DNA of 64,000 bases. Source: Tepidiforma sp. GTDB taxonomy: Bacteria; Chloroflexota; Dehalococcoidia; Tepidiformales; Tepidiformaceae. Under the pieces are notes generated by a model. The model was not told the DNA's origin and did not search any database. It was given only the letters and a program-made list of their open reading frames with translations. Position numbers and translations under genes: made by a program. The DNA is taken from positions 1-64,000 of the forward strand of contig BPIE01000001.1 in NCBI GenBank assembly GCA_026003935.1, given 5' to 3'. Below, one piece after another: positions 51,225 through 60,734 of this stretch. The first letter of the stretch is position 1; each line of letters begins with the position of its first letter.

Positions 51225-52201
51225 CCGACGCACCAGCGGCCGCCATCTTCGAAGACCAGTCCGCGGGCCTCGAGCACGTCAAGTAGCCCCTGCACGGTGG
51301 CTGCGATTTGCCAGAAGCGTCGCCGCACGGCTCGCGGGTAGAGTTCGTGAGCGAGCGCGTAGAGGGTGAGCGGGCCTCGTAGCTTCAGCGTTCCGAGCGC
51401 CCGTTCGAGCCGCTGCTCAGCCTGCGACAGGTTCGCGTCAATCACTGCGCCGACGTCTCCAAACGGTTCTCCGTGGCCGGGAAAGCATCGGGCGGGCTGC
51501 AGCCGCCTGAGCGCCTGGAGCGCCGCAAGGAATTTCGGAAAGCTGCGAAAGCGCCAGTCTGGCGCCTCGGTGCCGTGGTGCCCCTGAAGGGCCGGCGTGG
51601 GCGTGATGCCGGGGAGGAGCTGGTCGCCGGCGAAGAGCCACCCCTCGCTGGGAAGCCAGGCAACCGCGTTACCGGGCGTGTGACCGGGCAAATGCAGCAG
51701 CTCGATGCCGGGCACCTGTACGTCGGCCAGCTCCGCTGATGGTGTAAACGGCAGGTATCGCAAGCCCGAGGGCCAGCGCCGGTCTCGCCCAGGGGGCGGG
51801 TACCCGGTGCCCGCGCGCGCGCTGGCATTCCAAGCCCGCCGGGCCCGGATGGCTGCGACCGCCTCGGCTGCGACGTCGGACGGAGCGCCTGAAGCCATGG
51901 CAAACCGCTCGAGCGCGGCAAACTCTTCGTCGTCGGGGGCTTCGCCGCGGGCGAGAGGCCAATCGGCCCGCTGCAATCCCACCGGCACTCCCCGCTCCTG
52001 CCACCAGCGGCCGAGACCTGCATGATCGAGGTGCCCGTGCGTCGCAATGACCACTTCCGGCATCTTTCCTCCGAGCGCGTCCAGCAACAGCTCTGCAGAC
52101 CCGCGGAAGTCAGGGCCCGTGTCGACCAGGACGCGGCTCCCGTCGGTTTCCACGAGATAGACGGTGTTGTCGCCGAGGACGATGGGGTGAGCAGCGGTCA
52201 T
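51197..52201 (-). CDS. Metallo-beta-lactamase-fold hydrolase
   Basis: 334 residues. HGHLDHAGLGRWW is the zinc motif, followed by HLPGHTPGNAVAWLP, FAGDQLLPGI and FPGHGEPFGD. The C-terminal part has a winged-helix-like segment, as in LACTB2-type hydrolases. Substrate unknown. Confidence 0.9.
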   Translation of the reverse strand: MTAAHPIVLGDNTVYLVETDGSRVLVDTGPDFRGSAELLLDALGGKMPEVVIATHGHLDHAGLGRWWQERGVPVGLQRADWPLARGEAPDDEEFAALERFAMASGAPSDVAAEAVAAIRARRAWNASARAGTGYPPPGRDRRWPSGLRYLPFTPSAELADVQVPGIELLHLPGHTPGNAVAWLPSEGWLFAGDQLLPGITPTPALQGHHGTEAPDWRFRSFPKFLAALQALRRLQPARCFPGHGEPFGDVGAVIDANLSQAEQRLERALGTLKLRGPLTLYALAHELYPRAVRRRFWQIAATVQGLLDVLEARGLVFEDGGRWCVGQAAARPAS

Positions 52202-52277
52202 GGGCGGAGTCTACGGTGCCGCATTCTCCTGCCAAACAGTCGCGGTGCCCGCTGCCAGCGGCTACCATCCCGGCACC

Positions 52278-53261
52278 ATGCACGACCACCTACCCCAGGA
52301 ACGCCTCACCCCGGGAGAGGCTGAAGCCATTGCGCAGGCCGCCGAACGGCTGCGTTCCAGCATCGAGCGGGTCATCGTTGGGCACCGAGATGTCATCGAC
52401 CTTGTCCTCGTCGCGCTGCTCTGCGAGGGCCACATCCTCCTCGAAGATGTACCCGGGACCGGCAAGACGACGCTGGCGAAGGCTATCGCCCGGTCGCTCG
52501 ACTGCACCTTTCGCCGAATCCAGTTCACTCCAGACCTGATGCCCTCCGACATCACCGGCATTACGTATTACAACCAGAAGCTCGGTGAATTCGTGTTTCG
52601 AGAGGGCCCGCTGCTGGCCCAGGTTGTGCTGGCCGACGAGGTCAACCGGGCGACCCCGCGGACGCAGGCGGCACTCCTGGAAGCCATGGAAGAGCGTCAG
52701 CTGACGGTTGAAGGCGAGACGATTCGCATGCCCGCGCCGTTCATCGTCATCGCAACCCAGAACCCGATTGAGCTCGAGGGGACCTTCCCCCTCCCGGAAG
52801 CGCAGCTCGACCGGTTCCTCCTGCGGCTCCGCCTAGGATATCCCGGAGAAGACGACGAGGACCGCATCCTCGAGCGGTTCGAAGCTGCCAGCCCGCTGGA
52901 GGAGCTCCAACCCGTGCTTGATGGTCCCGCGGTGCTCGACCTGGCGCACCGCCTGCAGCGGCTGTACGTCGCGCCTCCTGTGCGGAGATACATCGTTCGA
53001 CTCGTCCAGGAGACGCGAACGGAGCCCGCATTGGAGCTCGGCGGGAGCCCGCGGGCGACGCTCGCGCTCTTCCGCGCAGCCCGAGCGAAGGCAGCCCTTT
53101 CAGGGCGGGATTACGTGCTGCCCGACGATGCAAAGGCGCTCTTCCCGCACGTGCTGGGGCACCGGGTCATCCTCTCGACGCAGTCTCGCCTCCGCGGGCG
53201 CGACGTCGACGCGCTGCTGGCCGATGTGGTCGAGCGGGTCCCGGCTCCCGTGGAGGGGTAG
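52278..53261 (+). CDS. MoxR-family AAA ATPase
   Basis: 327 residues. Walker A EDVPGTGKTTLAKAIA, Walker B VLADEVNRATPRTQAALLEA, and ATQNPIELEGTFPLPEAQLD. MoxR proteins act as chaperone-like ATPases with VWA/DUF58 partners. ATG 52278 fits the family; the upstream extension does not. Confidence 0.94.
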   Translation: MHDHLPQERLTPGEAEAIAQAAERLRSSIERVIVGHRDVIDLVLVALLCEGHILLEDVPGTGKTTLAKAIARSLDCTFRRIQFTPDLMPSDITGITYYNQKLGEFVFREGPLLAQVVLADEVNRATPRTQAALLEAMEERQLTVEGETIRMPAPFIVIATQNPIELEGTFPLPEAQLDRFLLRLRLGYPGEDDEDRILERFEAASPLEELQPVLDGPAVLDLAHRLQRLYVAPPVRRYIVRLVQETRTEPALELGGSPRATLALFRAARAKAALSGRDYVLPDDAKALFPHVLGHRVILSTQSRLRGRDVDALLADVVERVPAPVEG

Positions 53262-53263
53262 TC

Positions 53264-54475
53264 ATGCCGTTCCGCGACTCGTGGCCGCTCATAGGGGGGG
53301 TGCTCTTCTTCGTCGGTTTCGGCGCCGGCCTGCCGCTGGTCGCGCTCGTCGGCCTGGGCGTCATGGTGCTCGGCCTCGGTGCTCGCTGGTGGTCTCGCCA
53401 CCTGTTCGACCGGCTGGTCCTCCATCGCCGCCTGTCCGAACGTCGTGTGTTCATCGATGAGCCGGTTACCTTGGAAGTCGAGCTCACAAACCGCAAGCTC
53501 CTGCCGCTTCCCTGGTTCGAGTGGCGGCTTGCGCTTGGCGAACACCTGCGGGTTGCCGGCGAATCGCTGGCTGCGTCCGCAGTCCCGGGCCTGCACTATC
53601 TCGTCCGGAGGGGCACCCTCGGGTGGTACGCGGCTGAGCGGTGGAGATTCGAGCTGGCCTCGTCGCAGCGCGGCTACCACCCCATCGGCCCGGCGGCGGT
53701 TCGCTCGAGCGACATCCTCGGGGCGTGGCCCTCCCGCACGGAGGATGTCGGAGTCGACCACCTCGTGGTGTTTCCCCGGGTGTACCGTCTGGCCGAGCTT
53801 GGTCTCCCGGCTGAGCGTCCGTTTGGCGAGACGAGGGGCGGTAACCGCATCTTCGAAGACCCGCTGCGCATCGCCGGCCTGCGGGAATATCGGCCCGGCG
53901 ACCCGCTGCGCCGCATCGACTGGAAGGCCACGGCGCGCGCAGGGGACCTCCGCTCCCGGGTGTACGAGCCCTCCGCCTCCCGCCAGCTGTACGTGTTCCT
54001 CAACATCGACACCCTGGAGCATGCGTGGGAGGGGTACCTCGCCGACGAGCTGGAACGTCTCGTCAGCCTCGCCGCGTCCGTCGTGAGCTGGGCTGCGGGA
54101 GCCCGCTACGCTGTTGGCCTGCTCGCCAATGGCGCCTTCCCCGATGCTGACCGCCCAATCCGCCTTCCCCCGTCCCGCTCGCGCGACCAGCACGCGCGAT
54201 TGTTGGAGGCCCTGGCCGTGATTCAGCCCCTGACGATGGGTGACCTCGCGGGCGCAATCCGGCGTGAGGCGGGCCGGCTGCAGGCGGGGACGACTATCGT
54301 GACCGTGGCCAGCCTCGTTCCGCGGCCGCTCGCCGATGCCCTCGAACGCCTCGCCGGTGAGGGCCACCGTGTGCACCTGCTCGCAACGTCGGAACGGGCG
54401 GCGGCGGCACCGTTGCCAGGGGTGACCGTGGCCCGCGTCGCGGGAGCATTTCAGCCCGCGGAGGTGCTGGCGTGA
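53264..54475 (+). CDS. DUF58 domain protein
   Basis: 403 residues, 2 bases after moxR. Two N-terminal transmembrane helices are followed by FEDPLRIAGLREYRPGDPLR and IDWKATARAGDLRSRVYEPS, the DUF58 signature, and a VWA-like C-terminal part. It is the usual MoxR partner. Function not established. Confidence 0.92.
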   Translation: MPFRDSWPLIGGVLFFVGFGAGLPLVALVGLGVMVLGLGARWWSRHLFDRLVLHRRLSERRVFIDEPVTLEVELTNRKLLPLPWFEWRLALGEHLRVAGESLAASAVPGLHYLVRRGTLGWYAAERWRFELASSQRGYHPIGPAAVRSSDILGAWPSRTEDVGVDHLVVFPRVYRLAELGLPAERPFGETRGGNRIFEDPLRIAGLREYRPGDPLRRIDWKATARAGDLRSRVYEPSASRQLYVFLNIDTLEHAWEGYLADELERLVSLAASVVSWAAGARYAVGLLANGAFPDADRPIRLPPSRSRDQHARLLEALAVIQPLTMGDLAGAIRREAGRLQAGTTIVTVASLVPRPLADALERLAGEGHRVHLLATSERAAAAPLPGVTVARVAGAFQPAEVLA

Positions 54476-55806
54476 TTGGGGCGGCTGCCGTGGGGCTCGC
54501 TCTCCTTGCCGATGCCCTCGCACTGGCCTGTGCGGGTTCCATCGCGGGAGCGGCATTTCCCGAGGGAAGCCCCTCGGCCGGGCTGCCTGCCATCCTGGTG
54601 CTGCTCGCGGCCGGCTTCGCCGGTCCCCGGCTCGTCGGCGCAGCGGTCGACCCCCGGCGCGGTTCCGTGTACCTGACCGGCGTGGCCTTTGCGCTCATCC
54701 TCACGGCGGTGAGCCTCGAGGCGACCGGTTCCCTGAGCGGATGGACCTTTCGGTGGCTTCTGGATTTCTACCGTGACCCGGAAGCGACGATGGAAACCGG
54801 GGCGCCGGCCGTCGTCACCGTGTTGCTTCTTGCTGGCGCCTGGGCACGGGGCGCTCAACGGGCCGAGCAGGATTTCGACCTCGAACTGCATCCGCGCACC
54901 TTGGTGGTGCCCTTTGCGGTCGTTATCGTGTCTGTCCTCCTCGGTGCAGGTTCCTCCGAGGCCGGGGCGTTGGCGACGCTTGCCTCGGGGTATTTCGCTG
55001 CCGCCGTCGCTTCGCTGGCACTTTCGCAGCTCGCCCTGGGCGGGGCGACGCTGGGCTCGCTCAGAGCTGGCGGTCTGGCTGGGGGACTGGTGGCCGGCAC
55101 GGCAGGTGCCGCGCTGGCCATCTTCGTCGTGTTCGGCATTCTCGCCCCGTGGCTCGGGCCGGTTGTGCTCCCGCCCGTCGGCCGCGCCCTGGAAGCTGTA
55201 CTCATCGTGCTCCTCACGCCGCTCGCTTGGCTTCTCACGGAACTCTTCGAACGGCTGCTGCACGGTGTCGACCCGTTCGCGGGTCTCGAGCGGGTCGTCG
55301 AGCGGCAGGGCCAGCCGCGGGAACCCGGGCAGGGGGACACCAGTGTGGCCGAGCAGGTTGGGCTCTTCGGGCTCCGAACCCTGGCGCTCGTTGCCTTCAC
55401 TTCCGTGCTCCTCGGCATCCTGCTGGTGTGGACTCGCGCGCGACGGCGATACATCACCCTGCGGGAGGCAGTCGCTCGGAGCCGGACTGAAGGAAGTCTG
55501 CGCGAGGACCTGCTGGCGTTGCTCGGACGGCGCCCGCGGGACCGCGGGGTGGGGTACCGGAATGTCAACGATGAGGTCGTTCGGCTCTACCTCGACGTCC
55601 TTCATGATGCGGGCCGACGAGGCCGACGTCGGGCACCTGCCCAAACACCCCATGAGTTTGCCCCGGTGCTCCATGACACGTTTGCCTCGCCGCTGACCGA
55701 TGACATCACGCGAATGTTCGAAGAAGCCCGCTACGCGGGCCGGACGCCCGACCCGGAACGCGTCCGGGAAGCGGCCTCCTCGTGGGCTCGAGTCAGGCGC
55801 GGGTAG
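54472..55806 (+). CDS. Polytopic membrane protein with C-terminal DUF4129 domain
   Basis: 444 residues. About nine hydrophobic segments, then a cytosolic C-terminal domain ([40 protein letters not shown]) typical of DUF4129, often found with MoxR/DUF58 and transglutaminase proteins. GTG 54472 overlaps the DUF58 stop. Intact. Confidence 0.85.
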   Translation: MIGAAAVGLALLADALALACAGSIAGAAFPEGSPSAGLPAILVLLAAGFAGPRLVGAAVDPRRGSVYLTGVAFALILTAVSLEATGSLSGWTFRWLLDFYRDPEATMETGAPAVVTVLLLAGAWARGAQRAEQDFDLELHPRTLVVPFAVVIVSVLLGAGSSEAGALATLASGYFAAAVASLALSQLALGGATLGSLRAGGLAGGLVAGTAGAALAIFVVFGILAPWLGPVVLPPVGRALEAVLIVLLTPLAWLLTELFERLLHGVDPFAGLERVVERQGQPREPGQGDTSVAEQVGLFGLRTLALVAFTSVLLGILLVWTRARRRYITLREAVARSRTEGSLREDLLALLGRRPRDRGVGYRNVNDEVVRLYLDVLHDAGRRGRRRAPAQTPHEFAPVLHDTFASPLTDDITRMFEEARYAGRTPDPERVREAASSWARVRRG

Positions 55807-56512
55807 CCTCGAGCCGAACCCAGCCATCCCCTCGCTCAACCACCACCGGCACCAGGTCAATGAGGTCGACCTGTTGAGCGACCGCGATGTCCGCGCTCAG
55901 TTCGAGGCGCCGCAGCTCTTCAGCGTGCCGCGACGCGCTAATGAGCGCCGCTGGGTCGGCGAGCTGCTGCGTGAGGAGCGCTCCGTCGCCGAGGCGGAGG
56001 CGGGGCAGGCGCGCCACGATGCAGGCCGCTCCTGCGAAATCCTCGAGGGCGAAGCTGGTCCCGCGGGCCTCGCCCGCGCAAACGATAACTGCGCGGTTTC
56101 CGTTTGCCAGCCAGCGAGCCGCTGCCGACGCATTGACGGCTGCGGCTGCAGCCGTTTGGCCCTGCGCGGCGGCGGAGCAGAGCGCACGGGTGCCGTTAGT
56201 GGTGAACAGAACCACGTCCCTCCCGGCTACGGCTTCCGCCGAGACAGCTGACGGGCTGTTCCCGAGGTCAAATCCCGGAGGCGGAAGACCGCCGACCTCG
56301 CCAGCGAGCACTGCGCCCGCCTGCCCGGCCGCGAGGCGTCGGGCGATGCGTTCTTCGGCGGCGGCGATGACGGACCTGGCCCCTCGGTGGAGCAGCATGG
56401 CGATCATCGTCGTCGCGCGGAGCGCATCGACGACCGCCAGCCGGTCGGCTTCTGGCCATCGTGTCCCCGGGGGGAGCAGGAGCACGTCGACGGACCTCTC
56501 CACGGCGCCCAC
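55793..56512 (-). CDS. 2-phosphosulfolactate phosphatase-like protein (ComB)
   Basis: 239 residues from GTG 56512 (GTG 56503 is an alternative). Signature motifs VVDALRATTMIAMLLHRGA, GEVGGLPPPGFDLGNSP and FTTNGTRALCSAA. ComB acts in coenzyme M synthesis in methanogens; most bacterial relatives are unassigned. It overlaps the DUF4129 gene end by 14 bases (convergent). Confidence 0.88.
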   Translation of the reverse strand: MGAVERSVDVLLLPPGTRWPEADRLAVVDALRATTMIAMLLHRGARSVIAAAEERIARRLAAGQAGAVLAGEVGGLPPPGFDLGNSPSAVSAEAVAGRDVVLFTTNGTRALCSAAAQGQTAAAAAVNASAAARWLANGNRAVIVCAGEARGTSFALEDFAGAACIVARLPRLRLGDGALLTQQLADPAALISASRHAEELRRLELSADIAVAQQVDLIDLVPVVVERGDGWVRLEATRA

Positions 56513-56567
56513 TATGCCCGAGCGCGCTTTAGCGGGCGATTGGGCCGTCCGTGGTACGCTGTGCGCC

Positions 56568-57347
56568 GTGGACCCTCGACCTGTCGGGATGTTCGATTCG
56601 GGCGTCGGGGGGCTCGCTGTTGCCCGCGCGCTGCAGCGGCTCGCGCCGGCCGAGCGCATCGTGTACTTCGCCGACACAGCGTGGTTTCCCTATGGCCCGC
56701 GGCCGCCCGCCGAGGTCCGGAAGCGAGCGTTTGCAATCACGCGGCGGCTGCTGGAGAGCGAAGCCAAACTCATCGTTGTCGCCTGCAACACGGCCTCAGC
56801 CGCCGCGCTGGCCGACCTTCGAGAGGCGTTTCCGCAGGTGCCATTCGTCGGCATGGTGCCCGGCGTGAAGCCGGCGGCCCGTCAGTCGAACAATCGACAT
56901 GTGGTGGTGCTCGCAACTGAAGGAACGCTCGATAGCAGACTGCTCGAGCGGGTCGTCGAGGAATTCGGCCGCGGTACGCGAGTCGCCCGTATCGTCGGGC
57001 ATGGGCTGGCCGAAGCAGTCGAGCGCGGCGAATGCGATGGTCCGCGGATTCGCGCGCGGCTGCGTGGATTGCTGGAAAGTCAGGTCGCTGCGGGCGCTGA
57101 TACCGTTGTACTCGGCTGTACCCATTACGCGTTTCTCGCCCCAGCGATAGCGGCGGAGTTTCCTGGTGTCGCCATCGTGGATACATCGGAAGCGGTGGCC
57201 CGCCGCGCGTTCGACGTGCTCATTGAGCGCGACTCCGTTAGTCCCGGGCCGGGAGGACTCAGCTTCATCGTGAGCCAGGACCTTGCAGCGTTCCTCCGCA
57301 GGGTGGAAGCGCTTGGCCTGCGGCGGGAAGGAGCCGTACCCGCGTGA
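56568..57347 (+). CDS. murI: Glutamate racemase
   Basis: 259 residues. Makes D-glutamate for peptidoglycan. GMFDSGVGGLAVARALQRL, VVACNTASAAAL (first catalytic Cys) and VLGCTHYAFLAP (second catalytic Cys). GTG 56568 opens VDPRPVGMFDSG. A longer upstream frame is antisense to comB. The stop overlaps pyrF. Confidence 0.93.
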   Translation: MDPRPVGMFDSGVGGLAVARALQRLAPAERIVYFADTAWFPYGPRPPAEVRKRAFAITRRLLESEAKLIVVACNTASAAALADLREAFPQVPFVGMVPGVKPAARQSNNRHVVVLATEGTLDSRLLERVVEEFGRGTRVARIVGHGLAEAVERGECDGPRIRARLRGLLESQVAAGADTVVLGCTHYAFLAPAIAAEFPGVAIVDTSEAVARRAFDVLIERDSVSPGPGGLSFIVSQDLAAFLRRVEALGLRREGAVPA

Positions 57348-58138
57348 CGACCTTCTTCGAGCGGCTCGCTGCCCGGTCAAACGCGGTCGACTCGCTCGTT
57401 TGCGTCGGCCTCGACCCTGACTTCCGGCGACACGCTGTGCAGGAGGTGGCGCCATTCCTTCGCGACATCATCGCCGCGACCTCGGAGTACGCCGCCTGCT
57501 ACAAGCCGAACCTCGCGTTTTTCGAGCAGTGGGGCATCCCGGGTCTGCGTGCGCTCGAACTGGTCCTTGATGCCATCCCCGCCGGCATCCCGGTCATTGG
57601 GGACGGGAAGCGCGGCGACATCGGCAGCACCGCTGAGGCCTACGCTCGGGCGCTGTTCGAGGTCTGGAATTTCGACGCGGTGACGGTCAACCCATACCTT
57701 GGGCGCGACGCTACCGAGCCCTACCTCACCTATCGCGAGCGGGGCGTCTTCGTTCTCTGCCGCAACTCCAACCCCGGGGCTGAGGACTTCCAATCCCTTA
57801 CGCTGGCGACTGGGGAGCAGGTGTTCGAGCGGGTTGCGGCGACTGCCGCCGGGTGGGGCCCAAACGTCGGGTTGGTGGTCGGCGCCACTGCGCCTGCGGA
57901 GCTCCGGCGCGTCACCGAACTTGTCCCGGCCACGCCGCTGCTCGTTCCCGGGGTTGGCACGCAGGGAGGCTCGGCTGCTGATGTGGTCGCTGCCGCGGGA
58001 TACCGCCCCGGCCGCGTCATCGTGAATGCTTCACGAAGCATCCTCTATGCGGGGGAGGGCTCGGGCGCCGACGGGGCCGCAGCGGAGGCTGCCAGGGCCC
58101 TGCGCGACGCGCTACGGGCAGCACGCGATGCCGGCTGA
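57344..58138 (+). CDS. pyrF: Orotidine-5'-phosphate decarboxylase
   Basis: 264 residues. Final step of UMP synthesis. CVGLDPDF, the active-site [39 protein letters not shown] and [15 protein letters not shown] are typical of the longer type 2 enzymes. GTG 57344 overlaps the murI stop (GTGA). It lies 12 kb from the pyr operon. Confidence 0.94.
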   Translation: MTTFFERLAARSNAVDSLVCVGLDPDFRRHAVQEVAPFLRDIIAATSEYAACYKPNLAFFEQWGIPGLRALELVLDAIPAGIPVIGDGKRGDIGSTAEAYARALFEVWNFDAVTVNPYLGRDATEPYLTYRERGVFVLCRNSNPGAEDFQSLTLATGEQVFERVAATAAGWGPNVGLVVGATAPAELRRVTELVPATPLLVPGVGTQGGSAADVVAAAGYRPGRVIVNASRSILYAGEGSGADGAAAEAARALRDALRAARDAG

Positions 58139-58319
58139 AATCCGTGAAGGCGATGTCGTTCGGATGAAGCGGCGGCACCCCTGCGGCGGCTGGGAGTGGC
58201 TGGTCGACCGTGTTGGAGCGGATATCGGGATGGTCTGCCGGACCTGCGGCCGCCGCGTCGTCGTTGAGCGCGCCAGATTCGAGTCTCGACTGAAGAGCGT
58301 CGTGGGCCGTGAAGCGTGA
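58128..58319 (+). CDS. DUF951 family small protein
   Basis: 63 residues from ATG 58128, overlapping the pyrF stop. [20 protein letters not shown] and [20 protein letters not shown] match DUF951, a short beta protein with cysteine pairs. Function unknown. Confidence 0.85.
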   Translation: MPAEIREGDVVRMKRRHPCGGWEWLVDRVGADIGMVCRTCGRRVVVERARFESRLKSVVGREA

Positions 58320-59634
58320 CGTCCAGGCTTCCGTCGAGCCTCCGCTCTGGCAGCAGCGGCCGTTCCGCATGCTCAGTTACACGAGGTTTTGGTCGAGGGT
58401 TGCCCAAAACGCCCTGAATTTCGGCCTCGTGCTGCTGATCACCGAGGAGACGGGCCGCGCGGTCTTCACCTCCCTGCTCGTGCTTGCTCTCGTCGTTCCA
58501 TCGACCTTCGCGGGCATCGTAGCCGGGACCGCGGCCGACGTCCTGCCGAAGCGGCTCATCGTGGTGCTGGCCGACATCGCTCGCTCGGCGATTTGCATCG
58601 GGTTCCTGCTCCAGGGTGGGGGTGCGGTGAGCTACTACCTGTTTGCTGTGCTGCTTGCGACCACCTCCCAGTTTGCAGGGACCGCCGAGAGCGCCATCCT
58701 GCCCGCGATCGTCCGGCGAGACGACCTGGCTCGCGCCAATGCGATTGGACAGGCGGTAGGCGGAGCCGCCCAAGCCATCGGCCTCGGCGTGGTGACGCCG
58801 GTGGTTCTCCGACTGGTCGACTCCCGTGACGCCCTCTTTGCGCTGTGTGCCGGCCTGTTTGCGGTGGCAGCAGTGCAGGCCGCACTCATCGGGAGCACGG
58901 CTTCGCCCGAGCGCAAGGAAGTGGGCGGGGAACCCGGGGGTGCGTGGTGGAGCGCCGGTTGGCGAGCCATGCGGGCCGACCGGGCAGTACTCCACGCGGC
59001 ACTCGAACTTACGCTCATCTCGGCCGCAGTCATCATCCTGAGCGGCCTCATCCCGAGCTACATCACCGACGTGCTCGGCGTACGAGTCGACTTCGGAGCC
59101 GCAGTCCTCTTCCCGGCGGTGCTCGGCGTGGCGCTCGGCCTGCGCGTCGCCGGTTTCCTCGCGAGACGGGTGCCGCACTCGCTGCTCAGCAGCACCGGCT
59201 TCCTCATGTTCGTGGTGTCGTTGGGGTTGCTGGCGATTGTGAACGAGCTTTCGGCATTCCTCGGAGGCTTCGGCATCTTTGCCTGGCTGAACAGCGTCTC
59301 GATTGGGCGGTTCGATGGGGGCGGCGTCATCGCCATGGCCGTCATGCTCCCGCTTGGATTCGCCTACGCGCTCGTCTCGGTTGCGGGACAGACGGTCATC
59401 GATGACCGCGTTCCGCTCTCACTGCGGGGCAGGGTCGGCGCCACTCAAGCGGCCATGGCGGCGATGGCGTCTTCGATTCCGGTCGTTGTTGCCGGCGTCT
59501 TGAGCGACTGGGTGGGTGTTGGTCCGGTCTTTGGGCTCGTGGCCGTCGTGACGGGAATCGTGGCGATTGCGAACCGCCGCAGTGGCCAGGCTGCTGACAG
59601 GCGGCCGCGGGTGATTGCGACGGGCGGCCATTGA
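58309..59634 (+). CDS. Major facilitator superfamily transporter
   Basis: 441 residues with about 12 transmembrane segments. [20 protein letters not shown] and [20 protein letters not shown] resemble the MFS_3/enterobactin-exporter-like group. GTG 58309 overlaps DUF951. Substrate unknown. Confidence 0.88.
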   Translation: MKRDVQASVEPPLWQQRPFRMLSYTRFWSRVAQNALNFGLVLLITEETGRAVFTSLLVLALVVPSTFAGIVAGTAADVLPKRLIVVLADIARSAICIGFLLQGGGAVSYYLFAVLLATTSQFAGTAESAILPAIVRRDDLARANAIGQAVGGAAQAIGLGVVTPVVLRLVDSRDALFALCAGLFAVAAVQAALIGSTASPERKEVGGEPGGAWWSAGWRAMRADRAVLHAALELTLISAAVIILSGLIPSYITDVLGVRVDFGAAVLFPAVLGVALGLRVAGFLARRVPHSLLSSTGFLMFVVSLGLLAIVNELSAFLGGFGIFAWLNSVSIGRFDGGGVIAMAVMLPLGFAYALVSVAGQTVIDDRVPLSLRGRVGATQAAMAAMASSIPVVVAGVLSDWVGVGPVFGLVAVVTGIVAIANRRSGQAADRRPRVIATGGH

Positions 59635-59709
59635 GCGGCGCCGGGGACAGGTGTCCTCTAACCGGCCGCCCGCTACCATCGGCTCAATGCTGTCGTCAGG
59701 AGCGCGTAC

Positions 59710-60729
59710 GTGAGGTTTTGGCGCCGGAAGCAAGCGGAAACCCCGTCGCCGGGTGACGCCGCGTCTGCCGAGCCGCAGGAGGCGCTCGAGCCTACCGCCG
59801 AGGAACGTGCAGAAATCCACGAGCAGACCGGCCGGGCGGTCGAGCGCACCCGGCGCGGTATCTTTGGGCGAATTGGCGCGCTGTTCGAACGGGCGGATTT
59901 CGACGACACCCTGTGGGACGAACTAGAGGAGATCCTCATCGGCGCGGACGCCGGTATCGAAACGACGACCGCCATCCTCGACCGGCTGCGTCAGCGCGTG
60001 AAGAAGGAGGGTGTAAAGCAGTCGGCCCGCGTCCGCGAACTCCTCCGGGAGGAGCTCATCACGGAGCTCCAGGAACCCGGGGACACGGCTCCGGCGTGGG
60101 CGCGCGGCGACATCCCTTCGCCCCTGGTCATCCTCGTCGTCGGGGTCAACGGTGCCGGCAAGACGACGACGATTGCGAAGATGGCCTATGCCTTCAAGCG
60201 CGACGGGGCATCGGTCATTCTCGGCGCGGCTGATACGTTCCGGGCCGCTGCTACCGACCAGCTCAAGGTGTGGGGAGAGCGTGTTGGCGTTCGCGTCGTT
60301 GCCCACCAGCCCGGTGCCGACCCGGGAGCCGTGGCGTTCGACACGCTCGCCGCTGCGGAATCTAGCGGAGCCGACATCGTGATGATCGACACCGCCGGCC
60401 GGCTTCACACGAAATCGAACCTCATGGAAGAGCTGAAGAAGGTTGACCGGGTCATCAAGCGGAAGATTCCATCTGCTCCGCATGAGACGCTGCTCGTGCT
60501 CGACGCGACGACCGGCCAGAACGGCCTGCAGCAAGCGCGAACCTTCACGGAAGCCGTTGGCGTCACCGGCATCGTCCTCGCCAAGCTCGACGGCACCGCC
60601 AAGGGCGGGATCGCATTCGCCATTGCGCACGAGCTCGGCATCCCCGTCCGCTTCATCGGGACCGGCGAGCGGATGGAGGACCTTGCTCCTTTTGACCCGG
60701 TCGAATTCGTCGACTCGCTGCTGGCCTGA
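59710..60729 (+). CDS. ftsY: Signal recognition particle receptor FtsY
   Basis: 339 residues. NG domain: [20 protein letters not shown] (G1), [30 protein letters not shown] (G3) and [12 protein letters not shown] (G4). A short acidic A domain precedes it. Targets ribosomes making membrane proteins. Confidence 0.96.
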   Translation: MRFWRRKQAETPSPGDAASAEPQEALEPTAEERAEIHEQTGRAVERTRRGIFGRIGALFERADFDDTLWDELEEILIGADAGIETTTAILDRLRQRVKKEGVKQSARVRELLREELITELQEPGDTAPAWARGDIPSPLVILVVGVNGAGKTTTIAKMAYAFKRDGASVILGAADTFRAAATDQLKVWGERVGVRVVAHQPGADPGAVAFDTLAAAESSGADIVMIDTAGRLHTKSNLMEELKKVDRVIKRKIPSAPHETLLVLDATTGQNGLQQARTFTEAVGVTGIVLAKLDGTAKGGIAFAIAHELGIPVRFIGTGERMEDLAPFDPVEFVDSLLA

Positions 60730-60734
60730 CGACG

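Noticed and set aside
53111-55860. Two long minus-strand frames (481 and 469 residues)
   Set aside because: Antisense to the DUF58 and DUF4129 genes; composition is shadow-like.
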